From contig OY294046.1 of assembly GCA_958510825.1 (NCBI GenBank), forward strand, positions 43,753,794 to 43,817,793: a DNA stretch of 64,000 nucleotides, in the 5' to 3' direction. The stretch is from Brachypterus glaber. Lineage: Eukaryota > Arthropoda > Insecta > Coleoptera > Kateretidae. Below the pieces are notes generated by a model. It was not told where the DNA came from. It saw nothing but the letters and a program-made list of their open reading frames with translations, and did no database searches. The position numbers and the translations under genes were made by a program. Below, one piece after another: positions 1-11,225 of the stretch. Each line of letters starts with the position of its first letter. Positions within the stretch are counted from its first letter, which is position 1.

Positions 1-624
1 AATTTCTTTTAAAATTTTGGTATCGATACCCGGTATTTAAATTGCAGGAAATATTTTTTACATTGTATGTATGTCTATAGACATAGGGTGCTTCTTAAAG
101 AGCAAAAATTTGAAATGTTAACAACCTGCCCCCTAATCTTATTTTTCCCTATAACAAAATGCTTCAGACCAATTTTTTCCAAAATCGATCAATTCCTAGG
201 ATTCGCTACCAGCAAAAAAAGTATTTTCTTGTAAAATGTGTATATTTTTTTAAAAATTATTGGAAATACATATTATAAATGGATACATTTGGATTTAAAA
301 TAATCTAGGTTAGTTGCTTAATAAAATTCATGGTCATGGGTGGCATTGGGGTCACGTGCTCACCCCCTAGCCATCGAAATAACATTTTCTTTAAAAATTT
401 AAAAAAAATTCACTTTCCTTGCAAGATAAATTTTACATTGGTCTCCTTCAAATATTTTTTTTTCATTGCTCCCCACCTATCTGGCTAAAATATCATACAA
501 AATTATATTAACCTTTTGACATTTATAGCGTGAAAATTGGTCTAAAATTTGTTAAAATACATCCTTTAACTTGAAATTTGGACCATCAATTATACGTACT
601 GCAATAATGAATCATCAACAATCT

Positions 625-910
625 TTTGTTTTGTTTGTTTGTTTGTTTGTTTGTTTGTTTGTTTAACCTCGTACTATTCTACTTAATTAAGCATCCCCTA
701 AGTCCAGGACTTGTGTGGGCTAGTAGTAGAGGGAACCACTGGCTTATACTGACTTTCGAACCAGTTTCTAGGGAGTGTCCGTTTCACTTATCGCCTTCGA
801 CAAATTTCAATTATTAATTAACTGAAAAAGGCAAATCAGCGCCAGTGAGAATCGAACTCACGATAGTAGACTTGCTATGCATACGCGCTAGCCACTACGC
901 TATGCCTCCC
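625..910 (-). mobile_element. tRNA-derived SINE, copy 1
   Basis: Read on the minus strand, the 5' end (near 910) resembles a tRNA. It has a box A match TAGCGTAGTGG and a box B match GTTCGATTC, spaced as in a tRNA gene, which are the internal RNA polymerase III promoter elements. A tRNA-unrelated body follows, then a (GTTT)n run at 625-664 that is the 3' (AAAC)n tail. The body and tail match the plus-strand copy at 51289-51547 closely (for example CCCCTAAGTCCAGGACTTGT), so this is a dispersed family. It is inserted inside foldback element S. Confidence 0.88.
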
Positions 911-957
911 AATGATTGATTTCCATCTATTATTAAATTATTAACAGTGCCAGCGTT

Positions 958-1437
958 AGAATAATATTATACGGTAGTTCAGAATTAAAAAAAAAACAAA
1001 AATCTTCCTAGACAAAAAATTCTTGGATATAAATTTATTTTATGAAAAAATAAGGGGCATTTTTTTTAAAAAGTCCGTCCGTCTGTCTGATGTCACAATT
1101 ATTGTAGACACGATAACTCAAGAACGAATAATCTGATCGTATTGAAATTTTCAGGAAAAATTAAGTTTTATGAGGGTAAGATCCCTATTATTTTTGAAAG
1201 TATTCCCCCCAAAAACAAAAAAGTTATGGGGGGTTAAACTTTTAAAATTTTTACTTTTTTTAAGTTTTTTTAGAAAAATTTTATTTTCAAAAAAAAATTG
1301 TTTTGCTTTTTGCAAAAGGAAAAAAAAATAAAAATGAATATTTAAAAAAAAAATAAGTTTTTTTAACTTTTTTTTTGAAAAAAAATGTGTCCAGTTACCT
1401 AACGGGGGCAAATATTATAAGGAGTGGGGTAACTATT
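958..1437 (-). mobile_element. Repeat family B fragment
   Basis: This matches the 3' half of family B in inverse orientation: ACGGTAGTTC near the start, the AAAAATTCTTGGATAT stretch, GTCCGTCCGTCTGTCTGATG at 1074-1092, and the conserved core CGATAACTCAAGAACG at 1111-1126. The rest is poly-A/T. The small ORF on this strand is only an effect of base composition. It sits in the interior of element S. Confidence 0.8.
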
Positions 1438-1677
1438 TATTTGGACGAATTGGACTGTAAAGGTCAAAAATTTTTGTTAATTTATTTTTTTTTATAATAT
1501 TATAGGTGCATGGGGAACATTAAAAAAATAAATATGTGAAGGAGACTAATATAAGGTTTATAAGTATCTTGCAAGGAAAGTGGAAAATATTTAAATTTTT
1601 TAAAAAATAGCTATTTCGATGCCTATGGGGTGGGCCATGTGACTCCCCATGCCTCTTATGACCGTGACTTTTATTAA

Positions 1678-2056
1678 CATGTTTGGGCGGACGCGTCGTT
1701 GTTTTCAGTAAACTCAGCCGACCATTTATTTTTGTGATGTTTCCTTTACAATTTTTTGTATTTTATTAACATCGTATATTTATACATATTTTCGGCCAAA
1801 TGCGAAAACCCTGGTACACCGATGTATATACACTATACATATATGCATATATGTGTATAATATACACATATGTATATTTATAGTATATTATACTATACAT
1901 ATATGCAGCTTTAATCCAATATCTTAAGTATAACTGACAAGCAATGGATTTGGCGGCGTATAGAAACTGAATTAAATCTTGTACCACTGGTGGCGCAGGT
2001 CGGCCCTCAGGCAATATGTCCGTGTACCACCGGTGGCGCACGTCAGCGGAAACGTG
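1678..2056. mobile_element. TTAA-flanked (piggyBac-type) MITE, 379 bp
   Basis: TTAA lies on both sides (1674-1677 and 2057-2060). Terminal inverted repeats are CATGTTTGGGCGGACG on the left and, complemented, CACGTTTCCGCTGACG on the right. Removing the element and one TTAA rejoins the right arm of element S as in its left arm (GCTTAATAAAA), which confirms both borders. Near the right end the word ACCACYGGTGGCGCA occurs twice (about 1983 and 2026), a subterminal repeat. It has no transposase. TTAA duplication is characteristic of the piggyBac superfamily; the assignment is inferred from that. Confidence 0.88.
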
Positions 2057-2231
2057 TTAAGCAACTAACCTAGATTATTTTAGATCTAAATTTATTCATT
2101 TATAATATTTCCAATATTTCCAATTGTTTGATTTTGGCAAAATTTTGATACAGATTTTTTTTATTAGGGAAAATAAAATTGAGGGGTAGCCCGTTAACAT
2201 TTCAAATTTTCGCATTTTAAGAAGCACCCTA

Positions 2232-3623
2232 GTAGACAACTTACTTAAAGTAAGTGTAGTACAGAAATTTAATCAAGAGTCAAAAATTCGTGATTCCTGA
2301 TCAAGATAGTCGATTCAAAACGACGCGCCTCATCTTGTCCTGATTAGCCTTGATTTTTTCTCGATTCTTGTGAAAGTGTACGATGTCCTTTAAAAATGGA
2401 AAATTCTTGTAAGCTGGTATTAATTTCAGTTTCAGCGATGAAAAGTTTTCAGCACTCTTATTTTTAGATTTTCCGTCGAGCCTAATTATTTTTGTTACCC
2501 AAAAGTTTATTAATTACTGGTAAGGGAGAGCCGGACATTAAATCTCTCCCCAAGTTTGTAACAGCTTAAAAAATTATTCTTTAATTAAATTTTATTATTT
2601 GGATTAAGAAAATTATTCCTAGTGCTTAAATCATTGAATAGAAATTTTTCAGGCTTTCAGGGAATACTTGAGGTAAAATATTTCATACCCAGTTTACACC
2701 ATTTCATGGGGTGGTGTATAAAAAATACATATGTTGCGGTAGACCAATTCGTAGAAGAAAATGTAAGATATCATGAACCGATATGTAATTTTTTGTAAAA
2801 TTATAGTACGTAAATGATAATAGATGGAAATCAATATACATGTATGTAATTTTAAATAATTTTACACTTTCCAACAAAGTTAAATTCTATTAAATCCACC
2901 AGCATTTGGAACTTTTTTAAAAAAATATTTTCTCTATATGCAAACAGTATTAAATCAACTAAAAGATAAGCAATTTGTTTAATTTTGGATCCTTATGCAG
3001 AACTACAATCTTTGAGATTTTACTTTAAATGGTTTTGTAGTGTCCAGAGCTTTTTTACAAGGATCCATCGTCGGTTTTCTTTGTCAATTTTGTTCACCTA
3101 AATTTTGCTAAGTAACAGTGTGTAGTATAGCGAATTGGCTTTCGAAAGTAATTCTTCATGGCCTACTAATTTATATTAACAAGAAAGTTATTTTATAATT
3201 TTACATTTAAACCGCGATTTAAACTAAATATTACTAACTAGGTACTTAAATATTACTTCTATTAATTTTTATTTGAGAATAATAAAGTTTATATTATTCT
3301 AGATAATTTTGTTTTATGTATCGAGCATGTTTTACGACAATTTAATTTTGTACTAGGATCAAATTTATTATTGAATAAAATTTAATGATTGAAATAAATA
3401 TTTATAATATGTATATGAAAATATATAACGATAACATACCTATCAATAAAATAGTTATTATAAATCATGTAGCTGTATACATGTTTGTATACACTGGCAA
3501 AAGTAATTTCTTTTCTAACGACGGCAGAGTCTCAGTTTCTCTACTTGCTAGTAGCCCTAGTCCATAACAATCCTAAATACCTAAAATAACCTTATTTCGT
3601 AACTTCCTGATCCTCAATAACCA
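2232..3623. other. AT-rich interspersed DNA, no gene seen
   Basis: There is no ORF with recognisable homology, no tRNA-like fold and no clear inverted or tandem repeat. The 60-residue ORF at 3385-3567 has a composition expected of AT-rich noncoding DNA. Confidence 0.6.
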
Positions 3624-4557
3624 TAGTAATTTATTGTCAAATATGTATTTAGTTTATTAATTTTTATCAGTACACCTTAAGAGTACGCAGAAATAAAATA
3701 TTAGAATTATACAGTGTGTGTCAAAAGACTCCCTTTAATTTTTGAACGGCTTAAGCATATCAACTTAAAATTTGAAACATGTAAATAACATAACCCAAAT
3801 ATTTTTTTATATATGTTTGATATGTTTAGGGGGCACAATGGATACAGGGGAGGCAAGAAAGGATTTTTTTTGAATGGAAAGGGGGTTGTGTGATAAATCA
3901 TTTTAAAGCCACTCAAATTCTCTATTCAACGCTGGCGCATCGTGGAAAAACTTTCATCCTCGTGCGCTAAAAACTAATTTCATAATATACTTTTATTATT
4001 TGATTAAAAAATAACTCTACTTGTAGGTTATCGTAGCCTCCTATAAGCAGCTCATGCAATTTTAATTTATTTATAAATTTTATTTTTATTTAGGTATTTA
4101 GAAATAATTTTACAGAAATTAAATTTAAAGTAAGAAGTTTATTAGTTAGTTAGGTTTTTATACAACAGAGTCATAGAGAGCCCCAAAGTAATTCAGAAGA
4201 TGAAAGGAAGACCCTAATTTAATAATAAACTTAAATAATTCATTACAAAAACTAAATATTTAGTAATTTAAATGAATATCTTGGAAATACATAAAACTTT
4301 TGTTAAAGAAAATCTCTCTATGGAAGTAACAAGATTTGCATCATTAAAGCAAGCTTTCGGTAAGGAACTTACTTTTACCATTTTCCATAAAAACAATTTC
4401 CCAAGCTTTTTAAAGTAGGTTAGTTAAATTGAAGCCTTCGGAATCAAAAATGAATATTATTGTTTTCTAACAAAACTATTTATTTGCATTTTTAAAAATA
4501 TAACTTTATTATTTTTTAATCTAAAACTTATAATAATAGATATTAATTAATTAATTA
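3624..4557 (+). repeat. Tandem segmental duplication, copy 1
   Basis: The block starting TAGTAATTTATTGTCAAATA recurs 1150 bases further on at 4774-5700. By eye the copies differ by scattered substitutions (GGATACAGG versus GGAGACAGG, CTTAAGCATA versus CTTAAGAATA) and a few indels, including a ~12 base deletion before AAGTAACAAG in copy 2. It carries no recognisable gene; the small minus-strand ORF at 3707-3916 is not supported. Confidence 0.9.
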
Positions 4558-4773
4558 TTTATTATTTCATCACTTTTTTAATGTTGGAAAAGAAAAGTAG
4601 TAAACCAAGGGACCAACAAAAACGTATAAATATGTTTTTCTCGTCTGGTGAACAAGATTTTTCTTTCGTTACCTGTGCACAGGCGCACCAAAAATAAAAG
4701 GTTTGGTTCCCCAGACGAGACAAATATTTCTTATTGTTGGGGTCGCTGAAAACAAACCTGAGGTTGGTAGTAG
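4558..4773. repeat. Linker repeat with inverted CTCGTCTGG words
   Basis: It contains GTTTTTCTCGTCTGGTGAAC and, inverted ~85 bases later, TTCCCCAGACGAGACAAA, so it can fold as a hairpin. It ends GGGGTCGCTGAAAACAAACC. Related copies lie at 5701-5792 and 5830-6110, so this is the variable spacer of the local tandem duplication. Confidence 0.7.
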
Positions 4774-5700
4774 TAGTAATTTATTGTCAAATATGTATTT
4801 AGTTTATTAATTACTTACTTTAGGAGTACGTCTTAAAAGTACGCAGAAATAAAATATTAGAATTATACAGTGTGTGTCAAAAGACTCCCTTTAATTTTTG
4901 AACGACTTAAGAATATCAACTTAAAATTTGAAACATGTAAATAACATAACCCAAATATTTTTTTATATATGTTTGATATGTTTAGGGGGCACAATGGAGA
5001 CAGGGGAGGCAAGAAAGGATTTTTTTTTGAATGGAAAGGGGGTTGTGTGATAAATCATTTTAAAACCACTCAAATTCTCCATTCAACGCTGGCGCATCTG
5101 GAAAAACTTTCATCCTCGTGCGCTAAAAACTAATTTCATAATATACTTTTATTATTTGATTAAAAAATAACTCTACTTGTAGGTTATCGTAGCCTCCTAT
5201 AAGCAGCTCATGCAATTTTAATTTATTTATAAATTTTATTTTTATTTAGGTATTTAGAAATAATTTTACAGAAATTAAATTTAAAGTAAGAAGTTTATTA
5301 GTTAGTTAGGTTTTTATACAACAGAGTCATAGAGAGCCCCAAAGTAATTCAGAAGATGAAAGGAAGACCCTAATTTAATAATAAACTTAAATAATTCATT
5401 ACAAAAACTAAATATTTAGTAATTTAAATGAATATCTTGGAAATACATAAAACTTTTGTTAAAGAAAAGTAACAAGATTTGCATCATTAAAGCAAGCTTT
5501 CGGTAAGGAACTTACTTTTACCATTTTCCATAAAAACAATTTCCCAAGCTTTTTAAAGTAGGTTAGTTAAATTGAAGCCTTCGGAATCAAAAATTAATAT
5601 TATTGTTTTCTAACAAAACTCTTTATTTGCATTTTTAAAAATAAAACTGAATTCTTTTTTAATCTAAAACTTATAATAATAAATATTAATTAATTAATTA
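4774..5700 (+). repeat. Tandem segmental duplication, copy 2
   Basis: Second copy of 3624-4557. Both end in TTAATTAATTAATTA. The high identity over ~930 bp including noncoding runs implies a recent event, or an assembly duplication. No gene is evident. Confidence 0.9.
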
Positions 5701-6110
5701 CACAGGCACACAAAAAAAGGTCTGATTACCCAGACGAGACAAACATTCCTACGTTTTTGGGGTCGCTGAAATCGAACTTGGGGTTGGTTTTCGTTGCTAA
5801 CCTTAAAAAAGTTATGACAGTTAAAACACATTATTTCATCACTTTTTTAATTTTAACGAAAATCGAACTGACCGAGTCAAACTAAGGCACCCCAAAATGG
5901 TATAGAAATGTTTTTCTCGTCTGGTGAAAAAAGGTCTGGTTCCGCAGAAGAGACAAACATTTCTTAACATTTTTGGGGTCCTTAAATACAAATCTGGGGT
6001 TGGTTTGACTCGGTCAGGTCGCATTTCGTTGCTACCCTTAAAAAACGTATAGAAATGTTTGTCTCGCCTGGCGAATCAGACCTTTTTTTGGGTGTTATTA
6101 ACGGATAGTT
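5701..6110. repeat. Hairpin-rich linker repeats, two to three degenerate copies
   Basis: CACAGGCACACAAAAAAAGG, CCCAGACGAGACAAACATT and GGGGTCGCTGAAATCGAACT at 5701-5792 match the linker at 4670-4772. 5830-6025 is a further copy (TATTTCATCACTTTTTTAAT, CTCGTCTGGTG, GAGACAAACATTTCTTAA). A third partial stretch at 6040-6095 has GTTTGTCTCGCCTGGCGAA. A diverged relative is visible at about 63405-63500. Confidence 0.65.
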
Positions 6111-6298
6111 TACCCAGTCATTAACACTAAACTCACTAAAAATTTGACCAATGAAATGTCCAAACCAATTTATACCTTTTATCTCATTGGTAAAATTATT
6201 ATATAAGTGTTAAATTGCATAAACCAACCTTAACAGAATTTATTATATTACAATGGTTAAATTACCTAATTAATTTGGTGGTAATTAATTTATAATTA

Positions 6299-6727
6299 CA
6301 CTGTAAAAAGTAAACTAAATATTCAGTTACAAATTAATTGGAAATCAAATTATCCTATACAATTGTACTTTAATTTTTGTTTAAAACACGCAACATTTCA
6401 TGTCCGACTTTAATTATTGAAGTAAGTGAGTTTAGAACTATTATAGTGTTTGTAATTAAATTTTTATATGATTATAGCTTCCTATCCATTTGTAACGGAA
6501 TATTTAGTTACAAATGGATAGGAAGTTATGATCCTACACAAAAATTTAAATGTATCTACTTTAATTTTTGTTAAAACACTATAGTTCCAAAGGCACGTAC
6601 TAATATTTAAGAACCTGACATGAAATGTTGAGTGTTTTAAACAAAAATTAAAGATCAATTGTATAATATAATAACTTCACATTTCATATCCATTTGTAAC
6701 TTAATATTCAGCTTACTTTTTACAGTG
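6299..6727. mobile_element. Palindromic MITE P, 429 bp
   Basis: The ends are CACTGTAAAAAGTAA and its inverse TTACTTTTTACAGTG. Subterminal sequence is also mirrored (ATTCAGTTACAAAT against ATATCCATTTGTAACTTAATATTC). The centre is a strong hairpin at 6478-6525 with CTTCCTATCCATTTGTAAC repeated inverted. The small ORF 6377-6574 lies across the palindrome and is not a gene. No target duplication could be fixed with confidence. Confidence 0.8.
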
Positions 6728-7160
6728 TTTGCATTTAACAACCAATAATCTATTATCTGTTAGGCATCTTGAATACCGTATAATATAAAATTTGTTTATT
6801 AAATAATTTGCAAATAACTTGTCAGATGGTAACATAACCTCATAAAGAGCTGGAATTTAAAGCATCATTTTTAACATGGTAGTCCAAAAAATATTGTATG
6901 CATTATAAGCCAAATTACTTCCGTGAAAACTTTTCTGTTTTGAGCCTTTTAACTCATTTTGCAAGTCAGACTCGTCTAGCATAGACGTTCTTTCTGGCAG
7001 ACAAATACTTATTATTATTAATTATAATAATTTTAGAAGCTTGATGCTCATTTTTTTAGGTAAATTAATTTTATACAAATTTATCAAAAGTAAAACAAAA
7101 GACATATCGTAAAAATTTTTGCCTTTAATTTTGTGTATTTAGTTAAAAATTAAATACATA
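6728..7160. other. AT-rich DNA, no feature seen
   Basis: No ORF, repeat or RNA was recognised. One ACATAACCTCA word lies at 6832-6842 (see findings). Confidence 0.5.
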
Positions 7161-7164
7161 AACC

Positions 7165-7995
<831 letters not shown>

Positions 7996-8267
7996 ACGTG
8001 TGCTATATTGGAATGTAATGGATTTTTTTTTTTGGGAAAATCTATTATTTTCAAACAACACAATTATTTCAATTTAAAAAATGATTAAAACGAAATGATT
8101 AAAAAAAAATGTCTAAACCCCAAACATGATATATCGTAATTGATCTAATAAATTATTGAAAATTTAATTTCAAGTACGCTTTAAATTAGATTTTAATCCA
8201 TCACACTATGGGACAGGAATCGAAGGGAATGTCAAAAATAATGGTGGAAATTAAGTTAAATTTTATA

Positions 8268-9856
8268 CACTGTGTCTACAGTCTTTAAGCATTAAATAGA
8301 GGGACGATTCTACATCATAAAACATGAAAAACCAGCATAGAAACATAGACCCGGAAACGAATCCCAAGAGAGTAAGGACTCTTTAAAATTGTACTGAAAA
8401 TAAGGGTTTTAATGAATAACTGGTAACCTTTGAGCTAAGCCTACGAGGTTTTGCATGTATATTAGTATTAAGAAGAGCAATTAGTTTATGTTAATTTATA
8501 AAAAGTCCAAACACATTTTTGCCACGAACTTTTTATGTGTATTTTTTTTTTTTTGTAAAAAATATAGATTCTTTGATTGAAAATACATAAAAAATGTCAT
8601 ATAGTGTAATACTGTAGGAGCAACCGTTAAAAAAGGAAATTAACAGGAAGTAACATTTTGTGCCACCAAAAATCTGACTTTTTTAATAATAATAATAATA
8701 TTTATTTGTGCTATATAGATTACACTTGTCAATTTACAGTAAAAGATAAAAATACATACAATAAATATACACTCAAATATAATAGCATAATATAACATAA
8801 AGGTAGTAGTACTATATAACATTACGTAACATGTATTATAAAAAAATAAGTATGAAACAGTACAAAACGATATCGATAAAAAAAACTAAATATCACTAAA
8901 ATTATTGTTTAGGTAGTCTTCGAAATTAAAAAAGGCCTTCATTATTAAATAACGTTTTATAGTTCATTTAAATGAATTATCCTTTAATTCTCTTACTTTT
9001 TGAGGAAGAACATTGTAGAACCTTATGGCATGATAATTGTTACTGGTTTGGTTTCTACATAATCTTGTGAATTCAATACGTATATTTGCACCGTTACGTG
9101 TATTGTTGTTGTGTATCGTATCTTGCGTTTTATATTTTTGTTCATTAGATTTAATATAGACTAAACTTTCCAGTATATATAGACATGGTAATGTTAGAAT
9201 GTTGAGGGATATAAAGTGCGGCTTACAATCTTCCCTATATCCGATCCCAGCCAAAATGCGTACTGCTCGTCTTTGGAGTTGAAAAATACGACCTCTTATG
9301 GTAAAATGACCCCAAGCTAAGAGGCCATATCTAAGGCCTGACTGGAATAATGCAAAGTAAGCTGTACGTAATATATGAACAGAGACATTATTTGATAGAT
9401 TACGCAACAAATATATTGTACTGGATAACTTGCTGGCAAGTGCATCACCATGTGCGCACCATAACAGTTTAGAATCTAAGTGGATTCCCAAAAATTTGGC
9501 AGTATCAAAAACTGGAGGTAACGGTGAATTGACTTGACGTAGGGTAATCAACATGTTAACAGTTTTGTTTAAATTTAAACTTAATCGATTGCTGTTAAAA
9601 AGGCTATTAGTCCTTTAATATTAAATTTAGGCGTTTCGGTAAAGAATACTTTTTTGCTTAGTTTTAAATGAAGAAAAGCCCTGCAGCATTAAAATTTATT
9701 TGTGCTTTTTTTGTTCCCCATTTAATATGTCTATCTTCGAAGGGCAGTAGCTCCCCTAGGGCTTATTTCTGGACATATGTTCCTATGTTGGTTTTTCATG
9801 TTTTGAGATGCAGAGTCATCCCCTTTATTAAATGCTAAAAAATTTTAATCACCGTG
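8268..9856 (+). mobile_element. Family A foldback MITE interrupted by a LINE
   Basis: The ends CACTGTG (after TA 8266-8267) and CACCGTG (before TA 9857-9858) are diverged family A termini. Both arms carry the family words: ACGATTCTACATCATAAAA and CTCTTTAAAATTGTA on the left; GAAGGGCAGTAGCTCCC, TTCATGTTTTGAGATGCAGA on the right. The interior word GGAAGTAACATTTTGTGCCACC is broken after CCACCAAAAAT and resumes at AAAAGGCTATTAGTCC near 9595. The gap is filled by the LINE fragment 8684-9592. Confidence 0.8.
8684..9592 (-). pseudogene. 5'-truncated non-LTR retrotransposon (C-terminal part of reverse transcriptase)
   Basis: The minus-strand ORF ending at 8964 is open from about 9591 (196 residues if counted from 9554). 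It begins with the post-catalytic segment LSLNLNKTVNML, then FLGIHLDSKLLW, LRYGLLAWG and LQRRAVRILAGIGYR, the usual order in the thumb and C-terminal region of CR1/Jockey-like LINE reverse transcriptases. It ends with a segment NNYHAIRFYNVLPQKVREL typical of these tails. The catalytic YADD region is missing because the copy is 5' truncated. A 3' UTR and (TTA)n tail lie at 8684-8700. TTAA-like bases on both sides may be the target duplication. It is nested in a family A element. It lacks an intact open frame for function. Confidence 0.85.
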
Positions 9857-10021
9857 TATAATTTCGTATTAAGTTCATTTTGGTACATCAGTTCTAAACT
9901 TTTGTTTTTCGAAAGTAGGTCAGTATTCAAGTTCAACGGCGGCCATATTTAAAAGCTCACAAAATATTTACGAGATAACTCTACGGACTTGTTTTATAGA
10001 AATATATTGTTCTAAAAATGA

Positions 10022-11220
10022 AAAGCCGTGAAGATATGTAATGCTACGCATTCCATTATACCAGGTGTTTTTTTAACCTGAAACAAAAGTTGTTTACTTT
10101 AACGGGGGAAACAAAATGGCGTATTATTTATTTTTTTAAATTAAGTTTTCAAGGTCATTTCAAGGTAAACTTTGTTTTTTTTTAAAACAGAAACATATTT
10201 TTTTACTGTTTTTTAATTCTCCTCAAAAAAAATAAAAATCTTTCTTAACAAACTTTTTTTGATCCGACTTTTAGTTGCAGATATAACACAAAATTAAAAA
10301 AAAATGGATCTCGGACTGACTTAAATAGTTAATTCTTATGTATTTTAAGCAGATAAATTCGAATCTGAGGTCAGAATTTAAAATTTAGCTCCCATTTTAA
10401 ACATTACCTCAAAAAACATATCATATCATTGCGACAGGTATTTTTTTCAAGGTTATGTTGAAAATGGAAGCTAAATTTTAAAATACGACCTCAGATTCGA
10501 ATTCAGCGGCTCAAAATACATAGGATTTGACTAGTCAAGTCCGTCGGGGATCCATTTTTTTTTTTTAATTTTGTATCTCTGTGTTATGTCTGTAACTAAA
10601 AGTCCGATCAAAAAAAGTTATTTTGAAAAGATTTTTATTTTTTTGATGAGAATTAAATAACAGTAAAAAAATGTATGTTTCTATTAAAAAAAAACAAAGT
10701 TGACCTTTAAATTACCTTGAAAAAGTAAATATCCGTAAAAAATAAAAAGGGCATTTTGTTTACTTCATTAAAATAAACAACTTTTACCCAACATGTTTTT
10801 TTTCCAAAATACATAGTATTCGAGATATTTGAAAGCTTCAGGTTAAAAAAAAAAACACCTGGTATACTACTAACAGTATATTGCATTGTCCCAAATGATT
10901 TTTCAATTTTTTTTCTTTCAATTTTTTTTCTTTCTTTTTGCGAAGAACAAAAAAATGGAGTTTTTTTAATGATAGTTTTTTCATTTTTAAAAAAAGTTTA
11001 ACCCACTATAACTTTTTTGTTTTTGGGGTTGACAGGAGGACAGACAGAGACGGACAGAAGGACATTTTCAAAGTTTTTTATTTTTCATAAAACACACTTG
11101 TATCCAAGAATTTTTTATCTAGGATGTTTTTTGGCGATTTTGGGAAATTCGAAACTACGGTATAATTCTATTCTAGCGCTACGCGCTGTGGCGCTACTCG
11201 CTGTGAATAGTATATATAAT
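10022..11220 (+). mobile_element. Repeat family B copy interrupted by element C
   Basis: It starts with the family B head AGCCGTGAAGATATGTAATG and CGCATTCCATTATA, is broken at that TA by element C (10061-10862), and resumes with TATACTACTAACAGTATATT. It continues through poly-A/T to ACCCACTATAACTTTTTTG, a GACAGAGACGGACAGAAGGA block, TATCCAAGAATTTTTTATCT and TTCGAAACTACGGTATAATT. The region where the conserved CGATAACTCAAGAACG core would lie appears deleted in this copy. Confidence 0.75.
10061..10862. mobile_element. Foldback element C, 802 bp near-complete palindrome, TA-flanked
   Basis: The ends are CCAGGTGTTTTTTTAACCTG and its inverse, bounded by TA at 10059-10060 and 10863-10864. Nearly the whole element is mirrored about a centre near 10430-10460: AAATTCGAATCTGAGGTCAG opposes CGACCTCAGATTCGAATTC, and TTTTTGATCCGACTTTTAGT opposes ACTAAAAGTCCGATCAAAAA. 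It has no ORF. This is a non-autonomous element that could form a ~390 bp hairpin. Confidence 0.88.
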
Positions 11221-11225
11221 AATGA

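Larger units (their letters stand above)
86..2229. mobile_element. Large foldback element S, TA-flanked, hosting three insertions
   Basis: The left end (TA at 84-85, then GGGTGCTTCTTAAA) is repeated inverted at the right end (TTAAGAAGCACCC, then TA at 2230-2231). The inverted arms continue inward for several hundred bases: 86-480 matches the complement of about 1540-2229, including the shared words ACTTTCCTTGCAAGAT, CATCGAAATA and GGTTAGTTGCTTAA. It has no coding capacity, so I read it as a non-autonomous TA-target DNA transposon. The middle holds a SINE (625-910) and a family B fragment (958-1437). The right arm is split by a TTAA-flanked MITE (1678-2056), and the arm sequence resumes exactly on the other side. 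Arm identity looks moderate, so the element is old. Confidence 0.8.

Noticed and set aside
841..910. Functional tRNA gene
   Set aside because: A and B boxes are present, but the body and AAAC tail match a dispersed SINE and the cloverleaf is imperfect.
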